Assembly (NCBI GenBank): GCA_020796225.1
Contig: CM036768.1
Coordinates: 39,816,789 to 39,880,788, forward strand
Direction of reading: 5' to 3'
Origin: Arion vulgaris
Lineage: Eukaryota > Mollusca > Gastropoda > Stylommatophora > Arionidae
DNA length: 64,000 nt
The translations under genes were made by a program, and so were the position numbers. Under the pieces are notes generated by a model that had not been told where the DNA came from, did no database searches, and saw only the letters and a program-made list of their open reading frames with translations. The first letter of the stretch is position 1; each line of letters begins with the position of its first letter. Positions 44,552 through 55,494 of the stretch are shown here, piece after piece.

Positions 44552-46070
44552 AATGTCCCTCCTTGGTCTAGCTAATGTCCCTCCTTGGTCTAGCTAATGT
44601 CCTTCCTTGGTCTAGCTAATGTCCCTCCTTGGTCTAGCTAATGTCCCTCCTTGGTCTAGCTAATGTCCCTCCTTGGTCTAGCTAATGTCCCTCCTTGGTC
44701 TAGCTAATGTCCCTCCTTGGTCTAGCTAATGTCCCTCCTTGGTCTAGCTAGTGTCCCTCCTTGGTCTAGCTAATGTCCCTCCTTGGTCTAGCTAATGTCC
44801 CTCCTTGGTCTAGCTAATGTCCCTCCTTGGTCTAGCTAATGTCCCTCCTTGGTCTAGCTAATGTCCTCCTTGGTCTAGCTAATGTCCTCCTTGGTCTAGC
44901 TATGTCCCTCCTTGGTCTAGCTAATGTCCCTCCTGGTCTAGCTAATGTCCTCCTTGGTCTAGCTAATGTCCTCCTTGGTCAGCTAATGTCCTCCTGGTTA
45001 GTAATGTCCCTCCTTGGTCTAGCTAATGTCTCCTGGTCAGTAATCCTCCTTGGTCTGCTAATGTCCCTCCTTGGTCTAGCTAATGTCCCTCCTTGGTCTA
45101 GCTAATGTCCCTCCTTGGTCTAGCTAATGCTCCTGGTCTCTAGCCTCTGGTCTAGCTAATGTCCTCCTTGGTCTAGCTAATGTCCTCCTTGGTCTAGCTA
45201 GTGTCCTCCTGGTCTAGCTAGTGTCCTCCTGGTCTAGCTAGTGTCCCTCCTTGGTCTAGCTAGTGTCCCTCCTGGTCTAGCTAATGTCCTCCTTTGGTCT
45301 AGCTAATGTCCTCCTTGGTCTAGCTAATGTCCCTCCTGGTCTAGCTAATGTCCTCCTGGTCTAGCTAATGCCCCTCCTTTGGTCTAGCTAATGTCCCTCC
45401 TTGGTCTAGCTAATGTCCCTCCTTGGTCTAGCTAGTGTCCCTCCTTGGTCTAGCTAGTGTCCCTCCTTGGTCTAGCTAGTGTCCCTCCTTGGTCTAGCTA
45501 ATGTCCCTCCTTGGTCTAGCTAATGTCCCTCCTTGGTCTAGCTAGTGTCCCTCCTTGGTCTAGCTAGTGTCCCTCCTTGGTCTAGCTAGTGTCCCTCCTT
45601 GGTCTAGCTAATGTCCCTCCTTGGTCTAGCTAGTGTCCCTCCTTGGTCTAGCTAGTGTCCCTCCTTGGTCTAGCTAGTGTCCTCCTTGGTCTAGCTAGTG
45701 TCCTCCTGGTCTAGCTAGTGTCCCTCCTTGGTCTAGCTAGTGTCCCTCCTTGGTCTAGCTAGTGTCCCTCCTTGGTCTAGCTAGTGTCCCTCCTTGGTCT
45801 AGCTAGTGTCCCTCCTTGGTCTAGCTAGTGTCCCTCCTTGGTCTAGCTAATGTCCCTCCTTGGTCTATCTAATGTCCCTCCTTGGTCTAGCTAATGTCCC
45901 TCCTTGGTATAGCTAATGTCCCTCCTTGGTCTAGCTAATGTCCCTCCTTGGTCTAGCTAGTGTCCTCCTGGTCTAGCTAATGTCCCTCCTTGGTCTAGCT
46001 AGTGTCCCTCCTTGGTCTAGCTAGTGTCCCTCCTTGGTCTAGCTAATGTCCCTCCTTGGTCTAGCTAATG
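44552..46070. repeat. Tandem array, 22-bp unit, about 69 copies
   Basis: The unit is AATGTCCCTCCTTGGTCTAG plus CT. Two forms differ by GCTAATGT versus GCTAGTGT and occur in blocks: almost all AAT at 44552-45180, mostly AGT in 45430-45840. Copies with lost C or T concentrate in 44860-45360. Confidence 0.95.
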
Positions 46071-46930
46071 AATCATGTTAATATGTTATTGATCTCTGAC
46101 TTATTTATAGACAAGCTAGTAACTTTCATGTTGTTGAGCGAATTAATTAATGATTGAACATTGGAAGAGAATATGCTAGCGTGTATTGAATAGATAGATA
46201 GATGTACGGAGGGACGGAGTTCCTTCAAACAACGGTAGCATTCATGATACAATCTGGTTGATCGGTCTAGGCGGGGATCGCGAGAGATAGAGAGAGAATA
46301 GATAGATAAATGTCATGGAGAAACAAACAACTAATAAACATATCAATGTGATGGGCAGACATATTGCTTTTCTGTCCACTGTTTGATCACACACTCACCT
46401 CACCCCGTCTCGGACAGAACAAAATATAACATAATGTCGGTTATAAGGGCGTCCTCACGAACAGTAGAGAGAGGCTGGGTGTTCATAAATGTCATCTTAA
46501 ATATTGTGTGGGATGTTTGTCAGATTTTGACTCTTGTGTACTCACATCTACCGCGTTAAGATTGCCGTCATAAGATCAGCACCGTGGGTTATCGGCCTTG
46601 AAGATGTGAAAAATCCCAAATTACGTTTCGTTTGGCGTCATCATTTGTTACGTACACATAGTTCACGGTATAGTTGATATACAAACAAGACACAGACACA
46701 ACAATTACAACTTGACAACAGTCAACAAGGTTTACTTTAACCTAAATCTGAACAAGAGATTTGATATACTTGGTAGTAACCTCTTCTTGAAAACTGTTGA
46801 CAATAAATGGCTGGTTTGAGGAAGTAATTCTAAATACATAGAGCTGAACAAATATAACTGGAAGATGAAGAGAGAAATTGACAATGTGTTTGGACACACA
46901 GGAAACAACTGAACAACATAACTAGCTAGA
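46071..46930. other. Sequence without recognised feature
   Basis: Short GATA and GAGA runs near 46195 and 46290. No coding signal. Confidence 0.35.
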
Positions 46931-47104
46931 CATGCACTTGATGCAGAACTCTTATAGGAAGAGAGGAGTGTGCAGGCAACACATGCACTTGATGCAGAAC
47001 TCTTAGAGGAAGAGAGGAGTGTGCAGGCAACACTTGCACTTGATGCAGAACTCTTAGAGAAAGAGAAGAGTGTGCAGGCAACACTTGCACTTGATGTAGA
47101 ACTA
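46931..47104. repeat. Tandem array, 51-bp unit, about 3.5 copies (17-codon)
   Basis: Unit starts are at 46931, 46982, 47033 and 47084. The plus frame reads A-L-D-A-E-L-L-E-E-E-R-S-V-Q-A-T per unit and is open from copy 2 on; copy 1 has a TAG in place of an L-E codon. The repeat looks helix-forming, but no flanking gene is evident. Confidence 0.85.
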
Positions 47105-47384
47105 CAGAAAACGTCCCAGAATAAAATTAGTTGTAGGACAACATTTACGTCCTTGCCTTATGTTCCCACTAGAGACAAAGTTTAATAGTAGAAATGCTAA
47201 TGGTGATATCAGTAGTAGTTGGTGCTGATTGCTGTCGTTGTTAACATGTGCTGTCCTCTCTTGCGTTCTTATTATGGAAAAGAGCGTGCCGCTACTTAAA
47301 GAGATTTTAATCCCATTAAAATTTTTAAAATGCTTGTTCAAGAAAATAAATGATTAGAATTCTTTAAGTAAAACACAGCCGGTC

Positions 47385-47495
47385 TGCCCAGCGTGTTCAA
47401 AGCGTTGACGACGGACGACAAGCCCCGTGTGAGTGCTGTTCAATTCCGCGGGATGGCTGAAAAGCGACAGGTTCTCCAGATTTACGGTGTTCGTA
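47385..47495 (+). mobile_element. SINE T1, truncated head
   Basis: GTCTGCCCAGCGTGTTCAAA, B-box-like GTTCAATTCCGCGGG and AGATTTACGGTGTTCGT. It breaks off and is joined directly to a minus-strand LINE piece. Confidence 0.7.
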
Positions 47496-47740
47496 AATGA
47501 TCCGCATCCGTATATCAGTATTGGTTCTATGTAGCACTGAATAACTCGCATTCTGATCGGGATTGACAAGGACTTGTTGCAGATAATGCTTCTCATTTTC
47601 AGGAACGATGTTTTCGCTTGCCCTATTCTGTTCTTTATTTCTGATCGGTATCTGATGTTACCAGGACTCCGAGGTATTTAAATTGCTGCACTTGTCTTAG
47701 ATCAGTCCCATTTACTGTGATGGTGCATTTTGTCAAAAAT
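47496..47740 (-). mobile_element. LINE post-RT segment
   Basis: The minus strand reads F-K-Y-L-G-V-L-V-T-S-D, then K-N-R-I-G-Q-A-K-T-S-F, M-R-S-I-I-C-N-K-S-L-S-I and V-I-Q-C-Y-I-E-P-I-L-I-Y-G-C-G. These are classic thumb-region motifs of LINE reverse transcriptases. It is fused at its 3' side to SINE T1. Confidence 0.8.
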
Positions 47741-48466
47741 ACTACACTGTCATACTACACTGTCACACTACACTGTCTAGACAACGTTTTACAACAGAAC
47801 ATGGGGGCGAAAGATGAGATAAATACCAAGAAAAAAGATATATAGATGTTAAGTTAGAATCATATGAAAAGATGTGCAGAAATCCATGACACACAAACAC
47901 TACCCGAGAAATAGCAGATAAGTACAGAAGACTAGAACACTGAACTACCATCCAGTAACAGTATGAGGACAAAATAAATCAGATATCTTCTCATTTCATT
48001 GTAAATTGTTCATCCACATGTTAATATGGCCAACACGTACTGATGTCACCCACAGCAAGGCTGCTCGTTGTTAGGTTGAAAGGACGTGCCTTGTCTTAAA
48101 GAGACTTGAATTCCTTATTACAATAAGCACAATTGTGCCTGTTATTTTCAGTGTTTGAGAAATTCATTTCCAGTTTGATTAGAATGAGAAGTGTAGACAG
48201 AAAGATGATGACATATCTTCCACATCGTAATGGCGCAATGATACTCTGGACACGATAATCTACTTGCATTGAACACTTGCACTTAATTGTCTAACAGTAT
48301 AATAGCAGAGTTTGCTATGTGTAGCAGTTAATCTCTCGCTCTACTCTCTTTCTCTCTCTAAGCTTACATGACTTCCCTGGCGCTTATTACAACAACACAT
48401 GTACACCATTCTTATCTTTTTGTCCAGTTCTGTTTATTGTGGTCCAGCAGTGATTCATTTCTTTCA
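47741..48466. other. Sequence without recognised feature
   Basis: Three short ACTACACTGTC copies at 47740-47780. Otherwise nothing visible. Confidence 0.35.
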
Positions 48467-48962
48467 GTTCTTATTCTACAGTTCTTGTTCTACAGTGTTC
48501 TTGTTCTACAGTGTTCTTGTTCTACAGTTCTTGTTCTACAGTGTTCTTGTTCTACAGTTCTTGTTCTACAGTTCTTGTTCTACGGTTCTTGTTCTACAGT
48601 TCTTGTTCTACGGTTCTTGTTCTACAGTTCTTGTTCTACGGTTCTTGTTCTACGGTTCTTATTCTACGGTTCCTGTTCTACAGTTCCTGTTCTACAGTTC
48701 TTGTTCTACGGTGTTCTTGTTCTACAGTTCTTGTTCTACAGTTCTTGTTCTACAGTTCTTGTTCTACAGTTCTGTTCTAAGTTCTATTCTACGGTTCCTG
48801 TTCTACAGTTCCTGTTCTACAGTTCTTGTTCTACAGTGTTCTTGTTCTACAGTTCTTGTTCTACAGTTCTTGTTCTACAGTTCTTGTTCTACAGTTCTGT
48901 TCTACGTTCTTGTTCTACAGTTCTTGTTCTACAGTTCCTGTTCTACAGTTCTGTTCTACAGT
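48467..48962. repeat. Tandem array, about 14-bp unit, about 34 copies
   Basis: The unit GTTCTTGTTCTACA has variants ACG, CCTG and GTGTTC. Three overlapping Leu/Cys/Ser-rich ORFs arise from it. Confidence 0.93.
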
Positions 48963-48976
48963 TTAAACAAGTTCAA

Positions 48977-49845
48977 ACAAGTTTAAACACATTACTTGAT
49001 CATTCATGAAGTAGAAGCAAGTTGAAGAACAAGTTTAAACACATTACTTGATCATTCATGAAGTAGAAGCAAGTTGAAGAACAAGTTTAAACACATTACT
49101 TGATCATTCATGAAGTAGAAGCAAGTTGAAGAACAAGTTTAAACACATTACTTGATCATTCATGAAGTAGAAGCAAGTTGAAGAATAGTTTAAACACATT
49201 ACTTGATCATTCATGAAGTAGAAGCAAGTTGAAGAACAAGTTTAAACACATTACTTGATCATTCATGAAGTAGAAGCAAGTTGAAGAACAAGTATAAACA
49301 CATTACTTGATCATTCATGAAGTAGAAGCAAGTTGAAGAACAAGTTTAAATCATTACTTGATCATTCATGAAGTAGAAGCAAGTTGAAGAACAAGTTTAA
49401 ACACATTACTTGATCATTCATGAAGTAGAAGCAAGTTGAAGAACAAGTTTAAACACATTACTTGATCATTCATGAAGTAGAAGCAAGTTGAAGAACAAGT
49501 TTAAACACATTACTTGATCATTCATGAAGTAGAAGCAAGTTGAAGAACAAGTTTAAACACATTACTTGATCATTCATAAAGGGTAGAAGCAAGTTGAAGA
49601 ACAAGTTTAAACACATTACTTGATCATTCATGAAGTAGAAGCAAGTTGAAGAACAAGTTTAAACACATTACTTGATCATTCATGAAGGAGAAGCAAGTTG
49701 AAGAACAAGTTTAAACACATTACTTGATCATTCATGAAGGAGAAGCAAGTTGAAGAACAAGTTTAAACACATTACTTGATCATTCATGAAGTAGAAGCAA
49801 GTTGAAGAACAAGTTTAAACACATTACTTGATCATTCATGAAGAA
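48977..49845. repeat. Tandem array, 52-bp unit, about 17 copies
   Basis: The unit CAAGTTTAAACACATTACTT continues GATCATTCATGAAGTAGAAG, CAAGTTGAAGAA. It is very homogeneous and starts within 15 bp of the end of the 14-bp array. Confidence 0.95.
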
Positions 49846-50268
49846 GAAGTAGAATAACCATAACTAGAAGATGGCATGAAGAAATGGGAGAACTGGCCGT
49901 GAGAAGCCACAAGTCAAGTATTCTATATATATATTATCGTCTTCTATACAGCACATAATAATGATTGTTGGGGTACCTACGTCAGTAGTCTGTTCGACTT
50001 TCACCGCGCTGTCCGTGTGACAGAATCCCTTGTGAAGACACCGACGCAAACATGACGACGTCGTCCTCCATGATCGATTGTCCTTGTGATCAAATTGCCT
50101 ATACTCGGCCAGGTCCAATTAGTTGATACTTCCCTGCCTGTTTGTCTGTTGCCACTGAGATGGTGTTGGATTATCGTTAATGTTGTTACACAAAGATCTA
50201 CTCTTGTTTTGTCATTGTGAACTTTGTTGTCAACGTCTGGGTGTCGTCACTGTCTGCTGCTGTTACAG

Positions 50269-50351
50269 TTCTGCTGTCAGATGGCACATTTATGGACACC
50301 GTGACATCTGTACTGGTTGGTCCCTTCACGTCTCTTCCGCCTGTATGCGAG
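50269..50351 (+). CDS. Weak candidate exon
   Basis: A pyrimidine-rich tract ending TGTTACAG precedes an 83-bp stretch closed by G-A-G|GTGTGT. One frame reads L-L-S-D-G-T-F-M-D-T-V-T-S-V, then G-P-F-T-S-L-P-P-V-C-E. It has the balanced composition of an extracellular segment, but the donor is part of a TG microsatellite and the length is not a multiple of three. I list it because the surrounding 49.86-50.43 kb is otherwise unexplained. Confidence 0.15.
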
Positions 50352-50419
50352 GTGTGTGTGTATGCATTCATGTATGTAAGTATGTATGTGTGTGTGTATG
50401 GGAGTGTATGTGCTTACTA

Positions 50420-50872
50420 TAAAAGGGGTTTTAAGCCGAAGGACTGCCCAGCGTGTTCGTAGCGCGTTGGACTACGGGTGACTATCCCTCTGTGTGTGCG
50501 GGTTCAATTCCGCGGGATGGCAGAAAAAGCCACAGATTCCCCAGATTTACGGTGTTCGTGGCACCGAACCGAAGGGTTACGATGTCCATGGCACCGAGCC
50601 GAAGAGCTGAAAAGCTCAAGTGCTTCTGGATCGGAAAAAAAGCCGAAGGATTGACTTCAGTGCACCGGGTTTTACCCCATACGGCTCGGTCCCTCTCCAC
50701 ATAAATGGCACGCCAACTGCTGAGAGTATTGCACAAAGCGCGAACTCCGTAGCTCCGGCAACAATCCTAGGGGTCTCTGGAAAAAATGCTCCCGTAAATA
50801 GAACGGCGCGGTCCGGGTTCGAACCTTCGACTCGCAAGGCAAGGTGGTAACACTTAGCCACAGTGACCCCCC
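50420..50872 (-). mobile_element. SINE T2 split by SINE T1
   Basis: The minus strand has A box TGTGGCTAAGTGTTACCACC and B box GGTTCGAACCC near 50815-50865, then GGAGCTACGGAGTTCGCGC. Its 3' end lies beyond the T1 insertion, at AAAAGGGGTTTTAAGCC (about 50420-50436). Confidence 0.75.
50447..50639 (+). mobile_element. SINE T1 inserted in SINE T2
   Basis: A box TTCGTAGCGCGTTGGAC, B box GGGTTCAATTCC and body as at 4942, ending in an A-run. It is flanked by AAGCCGAAGGA(C/T)TG at 50433-50446 and 50640-50653. The outer sequence on both sides is SINE T2. Confidence 0.85.
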
Positions 50873-50875
50873 ATG

Positions 50876-51030
50876 TACTGTATGTAATGTACTGTATGTT
50901 ATGTAATGTACTGTATGTTATGTAATGTACTGTATGTTATGTAATGTACTGTATGTTATGTACTGTATGTTATGTTATGTACTGTATGTAATGTACTGTA
51001 TGTTATGTTATGTACTGTATGTTATTGAAT
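50876..51030. repeat. Tandem array, about 14-19-bp unit
   Basis: TGTACTGTATGTTATGTAA repeats with variable TTATG steps. Confidence 0.88.
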
Positions 51031-51262
51031 ATTTGTTTGTTTGTTGTCATGCAATGTTATTTGTTGGTATATTATTGCTTGAATGTATGCAATTATGTGT
51101 GTGTGTGTGTTCTTGGAATACACCAGTTGGAACAATCAAAGATGACAGAGACACACAATGAATGATAGACAGAGACACAGTCTACCGTAGTTAGCCCACA
51201 TTGCACACCATACACTCATATATACGTTTCTCATTTCGCCATGCCACACACACGCCTAACCC

Positions 51263-51298
<36 letters not shown>

Positions 51299-51417
51299 TT
51301 GTCATGTTCCATCATCCTCCGATCATATTCGTGAACAACTTGTACACATTGCAGTTAATCCATAACTGTTCTTGTTTTGTCAATTTCAACATGATTTAAT
51401 TCTACTCTTTGTTCAAA

Positions 51418-52288
51418 TAACTTATTTTAAATTCATAGAAGCATACAGTGCACTAAGAATATATTTTTAGATTCATAGAAGCATACAGTGCACTAAGAAT
51501 ATATTTTTAATTCATAGAACCATACAGTGCACTAAGAATATATTTTAAATTCATAGAAGCATACAGTGCACTAAGAATATATTTTTAAATTCATGTAACT
51601 ATACAGTGCACTAAGAATATATTTTTAGATTCATAGAAGCATACAGTGCACTAAGAATATATTTTTAGATTCATAGAAGCATACAGTGCACTAAGAATAT
51701 ATTTTTAATTCATAGAAGCATACAGTGCACTAAGAATATATTTTTAAATTCATGTAACTATACAGTGCACTAAGAATATATTTTTAGATTCATAGAAGCA
51801 TACAGTGCACTAAGAATATATTTTTAGATTCATAGAAGCATACAGTGCACTAAGAATATATTTTTAGATTCATAGAAGCATACAGTGCACTAAGAATATA
51901 TTTTTAATTCATAGAAGCATACAGTGCACTAAGAATATATTTTTAAATTCATGTAACTATACAGTGCACTAAGAATATATTTTTAGATTCATAGAAGCAT
52001 ACATCACTTTAAATATATTTTAGATTCATAGAAGCATACAGTGCACTAAGAATATATTTTTAAATTCATAGAAGCATACAGTGCACTAAGAATATATTTT
52101 TAAATTCATAGAAGCATACAGTGCACTAAGAATATATTTTTAAATTCATAGAAGCATACAGTGCACTAAGAATATATTTTTAAATTCATAGAAGCATACA
52201 GTGCACTAAGAATATATTTTTAGATTCATAGAAGCATACAGTGCACTAAGAATATATTTTTAAATTCATGTAACTATACAGTGCACTA
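51418..52288. repeat. Tandem array, 40-bp unit, subfamily 1, about 22 copies
   Basis: The unit ATTCATAGAAGCATACAGTG continues CACTAAGAATATATTTTTA(A/G). A variant ATTCATGTAACTATACAG recurs at irregular intervals (51590, 51750, 51950, 52265). Confidence 0.93.
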
Positions 52289-52545
52289 AGAATATTGTAC
52301 TTTATTTATAAAACCTAGTAGTACACCAAGAATATTGTACTTTATTTATAAAACCTAGTAGTACACCAAGAATATTGTACTTTATTCATAAAACCTAATA
52401 GTGCACCAAGAATATTGTATTTTATTCATAAAACCTAGTAGTGCACCAAGAATATTGTATTTTATTCATAAAACCTAGTAGTGCACCAAGAATATTGTAT
52501 TTTATTCATAAAACCTAGTAGTGCACCAAGAATATTGTATGTCAA
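52289..52545. repeat. Tandem array, 40-bp unit, subfamily 2, about 6.5 copies
   Basis: The unit GTACTTTATTTATAAAACCT continues AGTAGTACACCAAGAATATT. It keeps the period and the ATT(C/T)AT..., AAGAATAT landmarks of subfamily 1 and joins it in register. Confidence 0.92.
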
Positions 52546-52722
52546 AGAACCTAGCAGTTCACTAAGAATAGTATTCTCCATAAACTTACATTCTTCGTAC
52601 AACCCACACACATGGTGAAGCAATCCATGTGTGATTAGTTGCTCTCATTTTCTATGTTCTAAACAATTTGAAGTTCTATGTCTGTCCTTACCTCCTCATT
52701 GTGTGTGTGTTTGTGTGCGCAG

Positions 52723-52889
52723 TGTTATACATGTATCTAGTCTTCCAATGCTGTCCAGTCGTGACCTGGTTTGCTCACTTTCGATTGGCTAAAGCTAGTC
52801 ATGTGATTGATGACTTACTTGACCTCATTCAAGAATCTAGCAGAGATGACCTGAATCTTGAATGCACTAAGACAGGACGACGAGACTAA
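52723..52889 (+). CDS. Candidate terminal exon, unidentified
   Basis: A T/G-rich tract ending GTGCGCAG precedes a 167-bp stretch that is open when entered in phase 1 and ends at a TAA. The encoded C-terminus includes F-R-L-A-K-A-S-H-V, then a helix-like acidic and leucine-rich part (D-D-L-L-D-L-I-Q-E-S-S-R-D-D-L), and ends T-G-R-R-D. The phase would accept a donor from the 23-26.6 kb exons, so it could be an alternative terminus of that gene. The peptide reads more like protein than most short ORFs here. The upstream pyrimidine tract is mostly TG repeat, however, so the splice site is uncertain. A LINE 3' remnant begins about 130 bp downstream. Confidence 0.25.
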
Positions 52890-53016
52890 AGAGAAGGAGA
52901 AACCAAAATAAGAGTGAAACAAGCAGAATGTGGGAGGGAATTTAGGTCGACGAGCTGGCAGGCTGCCCGCTAGCTGACCTATGCTATAACATCTCTACTA
53001 GTTATTTCCATTGCCT

Positions 53017-53130
53017 AGAGGCGACGAAAGAGACTATCTACGAAGCGCATACTAGGGCCCGTTTTAGAAATCTCTTCCTGACCTGACGCGTGAGGGCATA
53101 CAGGATTCGAGAAAGAAAGAAAGAAAGAAA
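53017..53130 (+). mobile_element. LINE 3' end with GAAA tail
   Basis: AGAGGCGACGAAAGAGACTA, ACTAGGGCCCGTTTTAGAAA and TCTCTTCCTGACCTGACG are colinear with the 3' end of the LINE at 41055-41130. It ends in a (GAAA)n microsatellite, as expected for a retrotransposon tail. Confidence 0.7.
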
Positions 53131-53766
53131 GTCTTCCTGATACCATCTTCACTGGCACTGCAGAGACAACAGCAGAATTGAGTTACACCACAAACTTCCT
53201 ACTATAGATAGATATATATATATGTAGAAGTATAAAAGTGGCAAGCAGCCAAGAGAAAGTCTTTAACTACTAAATACAAGTACTTAAATAGTAGATGTCT
53301 GGCAGTTTATACAAAGGACAGGAACAAATGTAGATTTATTTTAACAACATTTTTAAACGGAGATAACATTCTAAGTTGTCACTCTTGAGTCTCAGAACAT
53401 AGCACAGTAGACTCTACAAATATTTGTATACAGAGTTCAACACTGATAATTCAGCCGTATGTACAAGCGGACATGCACGCAAGACTTGCACAGCGCATAC
53501 TTCATGAGTGCACTGAATATGATGTACTGAGGCAAACTGACTAAACTATTGAAACAACACGGACATATGTGTGAGATTTCAACAAAAAGGACAGCAATAT
53601 GTATTCAAGAGAGAACATTAAATGTATAGAACCATATTTTGGTCTAACGAAAGAAGGAAGGAAACGGTAGTTTTTGTTTTTTTAAAACCTGTGAGTTAGT
53701 TGTGTTATAAGTGTTTTCTTCCTTGTGTTCTGTATTAATTGACATTCTTGTCGAAACCGAGACCAC
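53131..53766. other. Sequence left of the DNA transposon
   Basis: AT-rich with a short TA tract at 53213-53224; no coding or mobile signal. Confidence 0.35.
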
Positions 53767-53770
53767 TTAA

Positions 53771-55202
53771 GGACAGACGCACCCTATATTTAACGATTTT
53801 AAAAAAAATGAAATTTGAGTTTTTTAAAATTTTAGGTAATACATCCAATTTCGAACAAGAATCTATCTTTAGTTTTTAAAAAAATGTAGTTTTGTATTTT
53901 AATTAATTTTTTAACTAGGCATGTATATGTTTTTTTAGCTAATTATATATGAAATATCATAACTTTGCTTCAACAGATGGTAGCAAAGTGTTTATAGTAA
54001 TATGGTAGTGCAGATAGATTAACTAATAGCATCATTAAACTTATGCAGTGTGATTATGATGTAACTTGTATGAAAAATTCTGGAAAATTAGAGAACATTG
54101 GTTGGATAAATAGTATTTGAGCCATATTTAAACATCACAAAGATAACCATGAGAACTGCAATAGGCTGAGTAGCTTGTGCCCTAAAGATAAAGTTTTAGT
54201 TGATTGAGAACAAACTGCCTAATTTTATTTTTGGCAACATAATGCAAGTATTTGTCAAGCTATCTTGCGACTTCGTTGACAAAATATATTCATGGTGGTT
54301 CTCACAATGCTAATGAATCTTTCCATAATCTTATATGGACTTGGTGTCCTAAGATCTCATTTACTTTGAGGAGGAGCTTAAAATAACTGTCAATGATGCC
54401 AATATTGTAGTTAATAATATGAAATTGTGCCGATATGAAACTTTGTTTTAGTTTAACTTTTCCTTTGGAAAACATTATTTTCAGTATTTTGCTGTCATCT
54501 ATAAAAACCACATATCTTCCTTGCTAATACAGAATTTAGGCACAAAAAGATAGAAAGATGTAAAACAACTAGCATGGCATCTAAAGCATGTGATGAGGCA
54601 AGTTTGTATGCTCCTGGGAGATCTTAAAGTAAATGAATTTGGTCAATAATTGAAAATATGTTAGTTTTTTTGGCTTTTTCTCAAAATTGTTATTTTCCAT
54701 AAATGTATGTCACTAAATACACGTTTTTTCAAAAGCTACTCAAAGGATTGTTGTATAAATGTGCATACTTCTTCTTATGCATATTTGATCATCCTCTACC
54801 ACTTTAAAAGAATTCATTGAACAGTTTTGTGTCTCATGCAAAAGAATATCTCCTACCCCATATTTTTTAGTCAAAAATCTGGATTTGCATTAAAAAATTC
54901 AGAAAAACTCATTTTATTATACTTTATAAATATTTTGCTACCAGTTCAAGATATGCCTATTTACAATAACATCTGAAAGTTCTATAGTGCTAATCTGAAT
55001 AGAACATAAATCATCCTGTATTTTGCAAGGTTACTTTTTGGGCATTTTTCCCTTAAAAACCCTCTATATTAAATTTTTTTCATAGAATATACATGCTTGG
55101 ATCTTTTGAAATTTTTTTCCGAGTTTTAACATCAAGTTGATCATTTAGAATCATAAACGCAACCTCAATGATCAATATTTCTGTTTAGGGTGCGTCTGTC
55201 CT
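53771..55202. mobile_element. Decayed DNA transposon with TTAA target sites
   Basis: Both ends carry TTAA|GGACAGACGCACCCTA as inverted repeats (TTAA at 53767-53770 and 55203-55206). The interior is AT-rich. A plus-strand remnant around 54110-54440 resembles a transposase C-terminus: F-K-H-H-K-D-N-H-E-N-C, L-C-P-K-D, then H-G-G-S-H-N-A-N-E-S-F-H-N-L-I-W and C-P-K, with frameshifts and stops. The N-x-x-E-S-F-N-x-x-I-W...C-P-K pattern is one I know from Kolobok- or Mutator-like transposases. With TTAA sites, a Kolobok-like element is the best guess. Confidence 0.55.
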
Positions 55203-55494
55203 TAAATGTGAATTATTTCTGTGTGTTTAAAGTATGAAATGTTCAGCACATTAAGCTTCTTGCTGTTAGATGAGCTGGTTCGAATCCGCGTCTCTCCACT
55301 CAGTGCTCACTCATAGGTACTCGATCACTTCCAGCATGTTGAATGTGTCGTCGTGTCAGAGCACTTACACAATAATGCCGGCGACGCAGATTTCAGATGT
55401 TTCGAATACAGAAAGTCGGGTACCAATTTTAAATGTATGTAGAATATTGGATTTACTGTCTTAACTATAATACCTTATACCAGATAACATCGAC

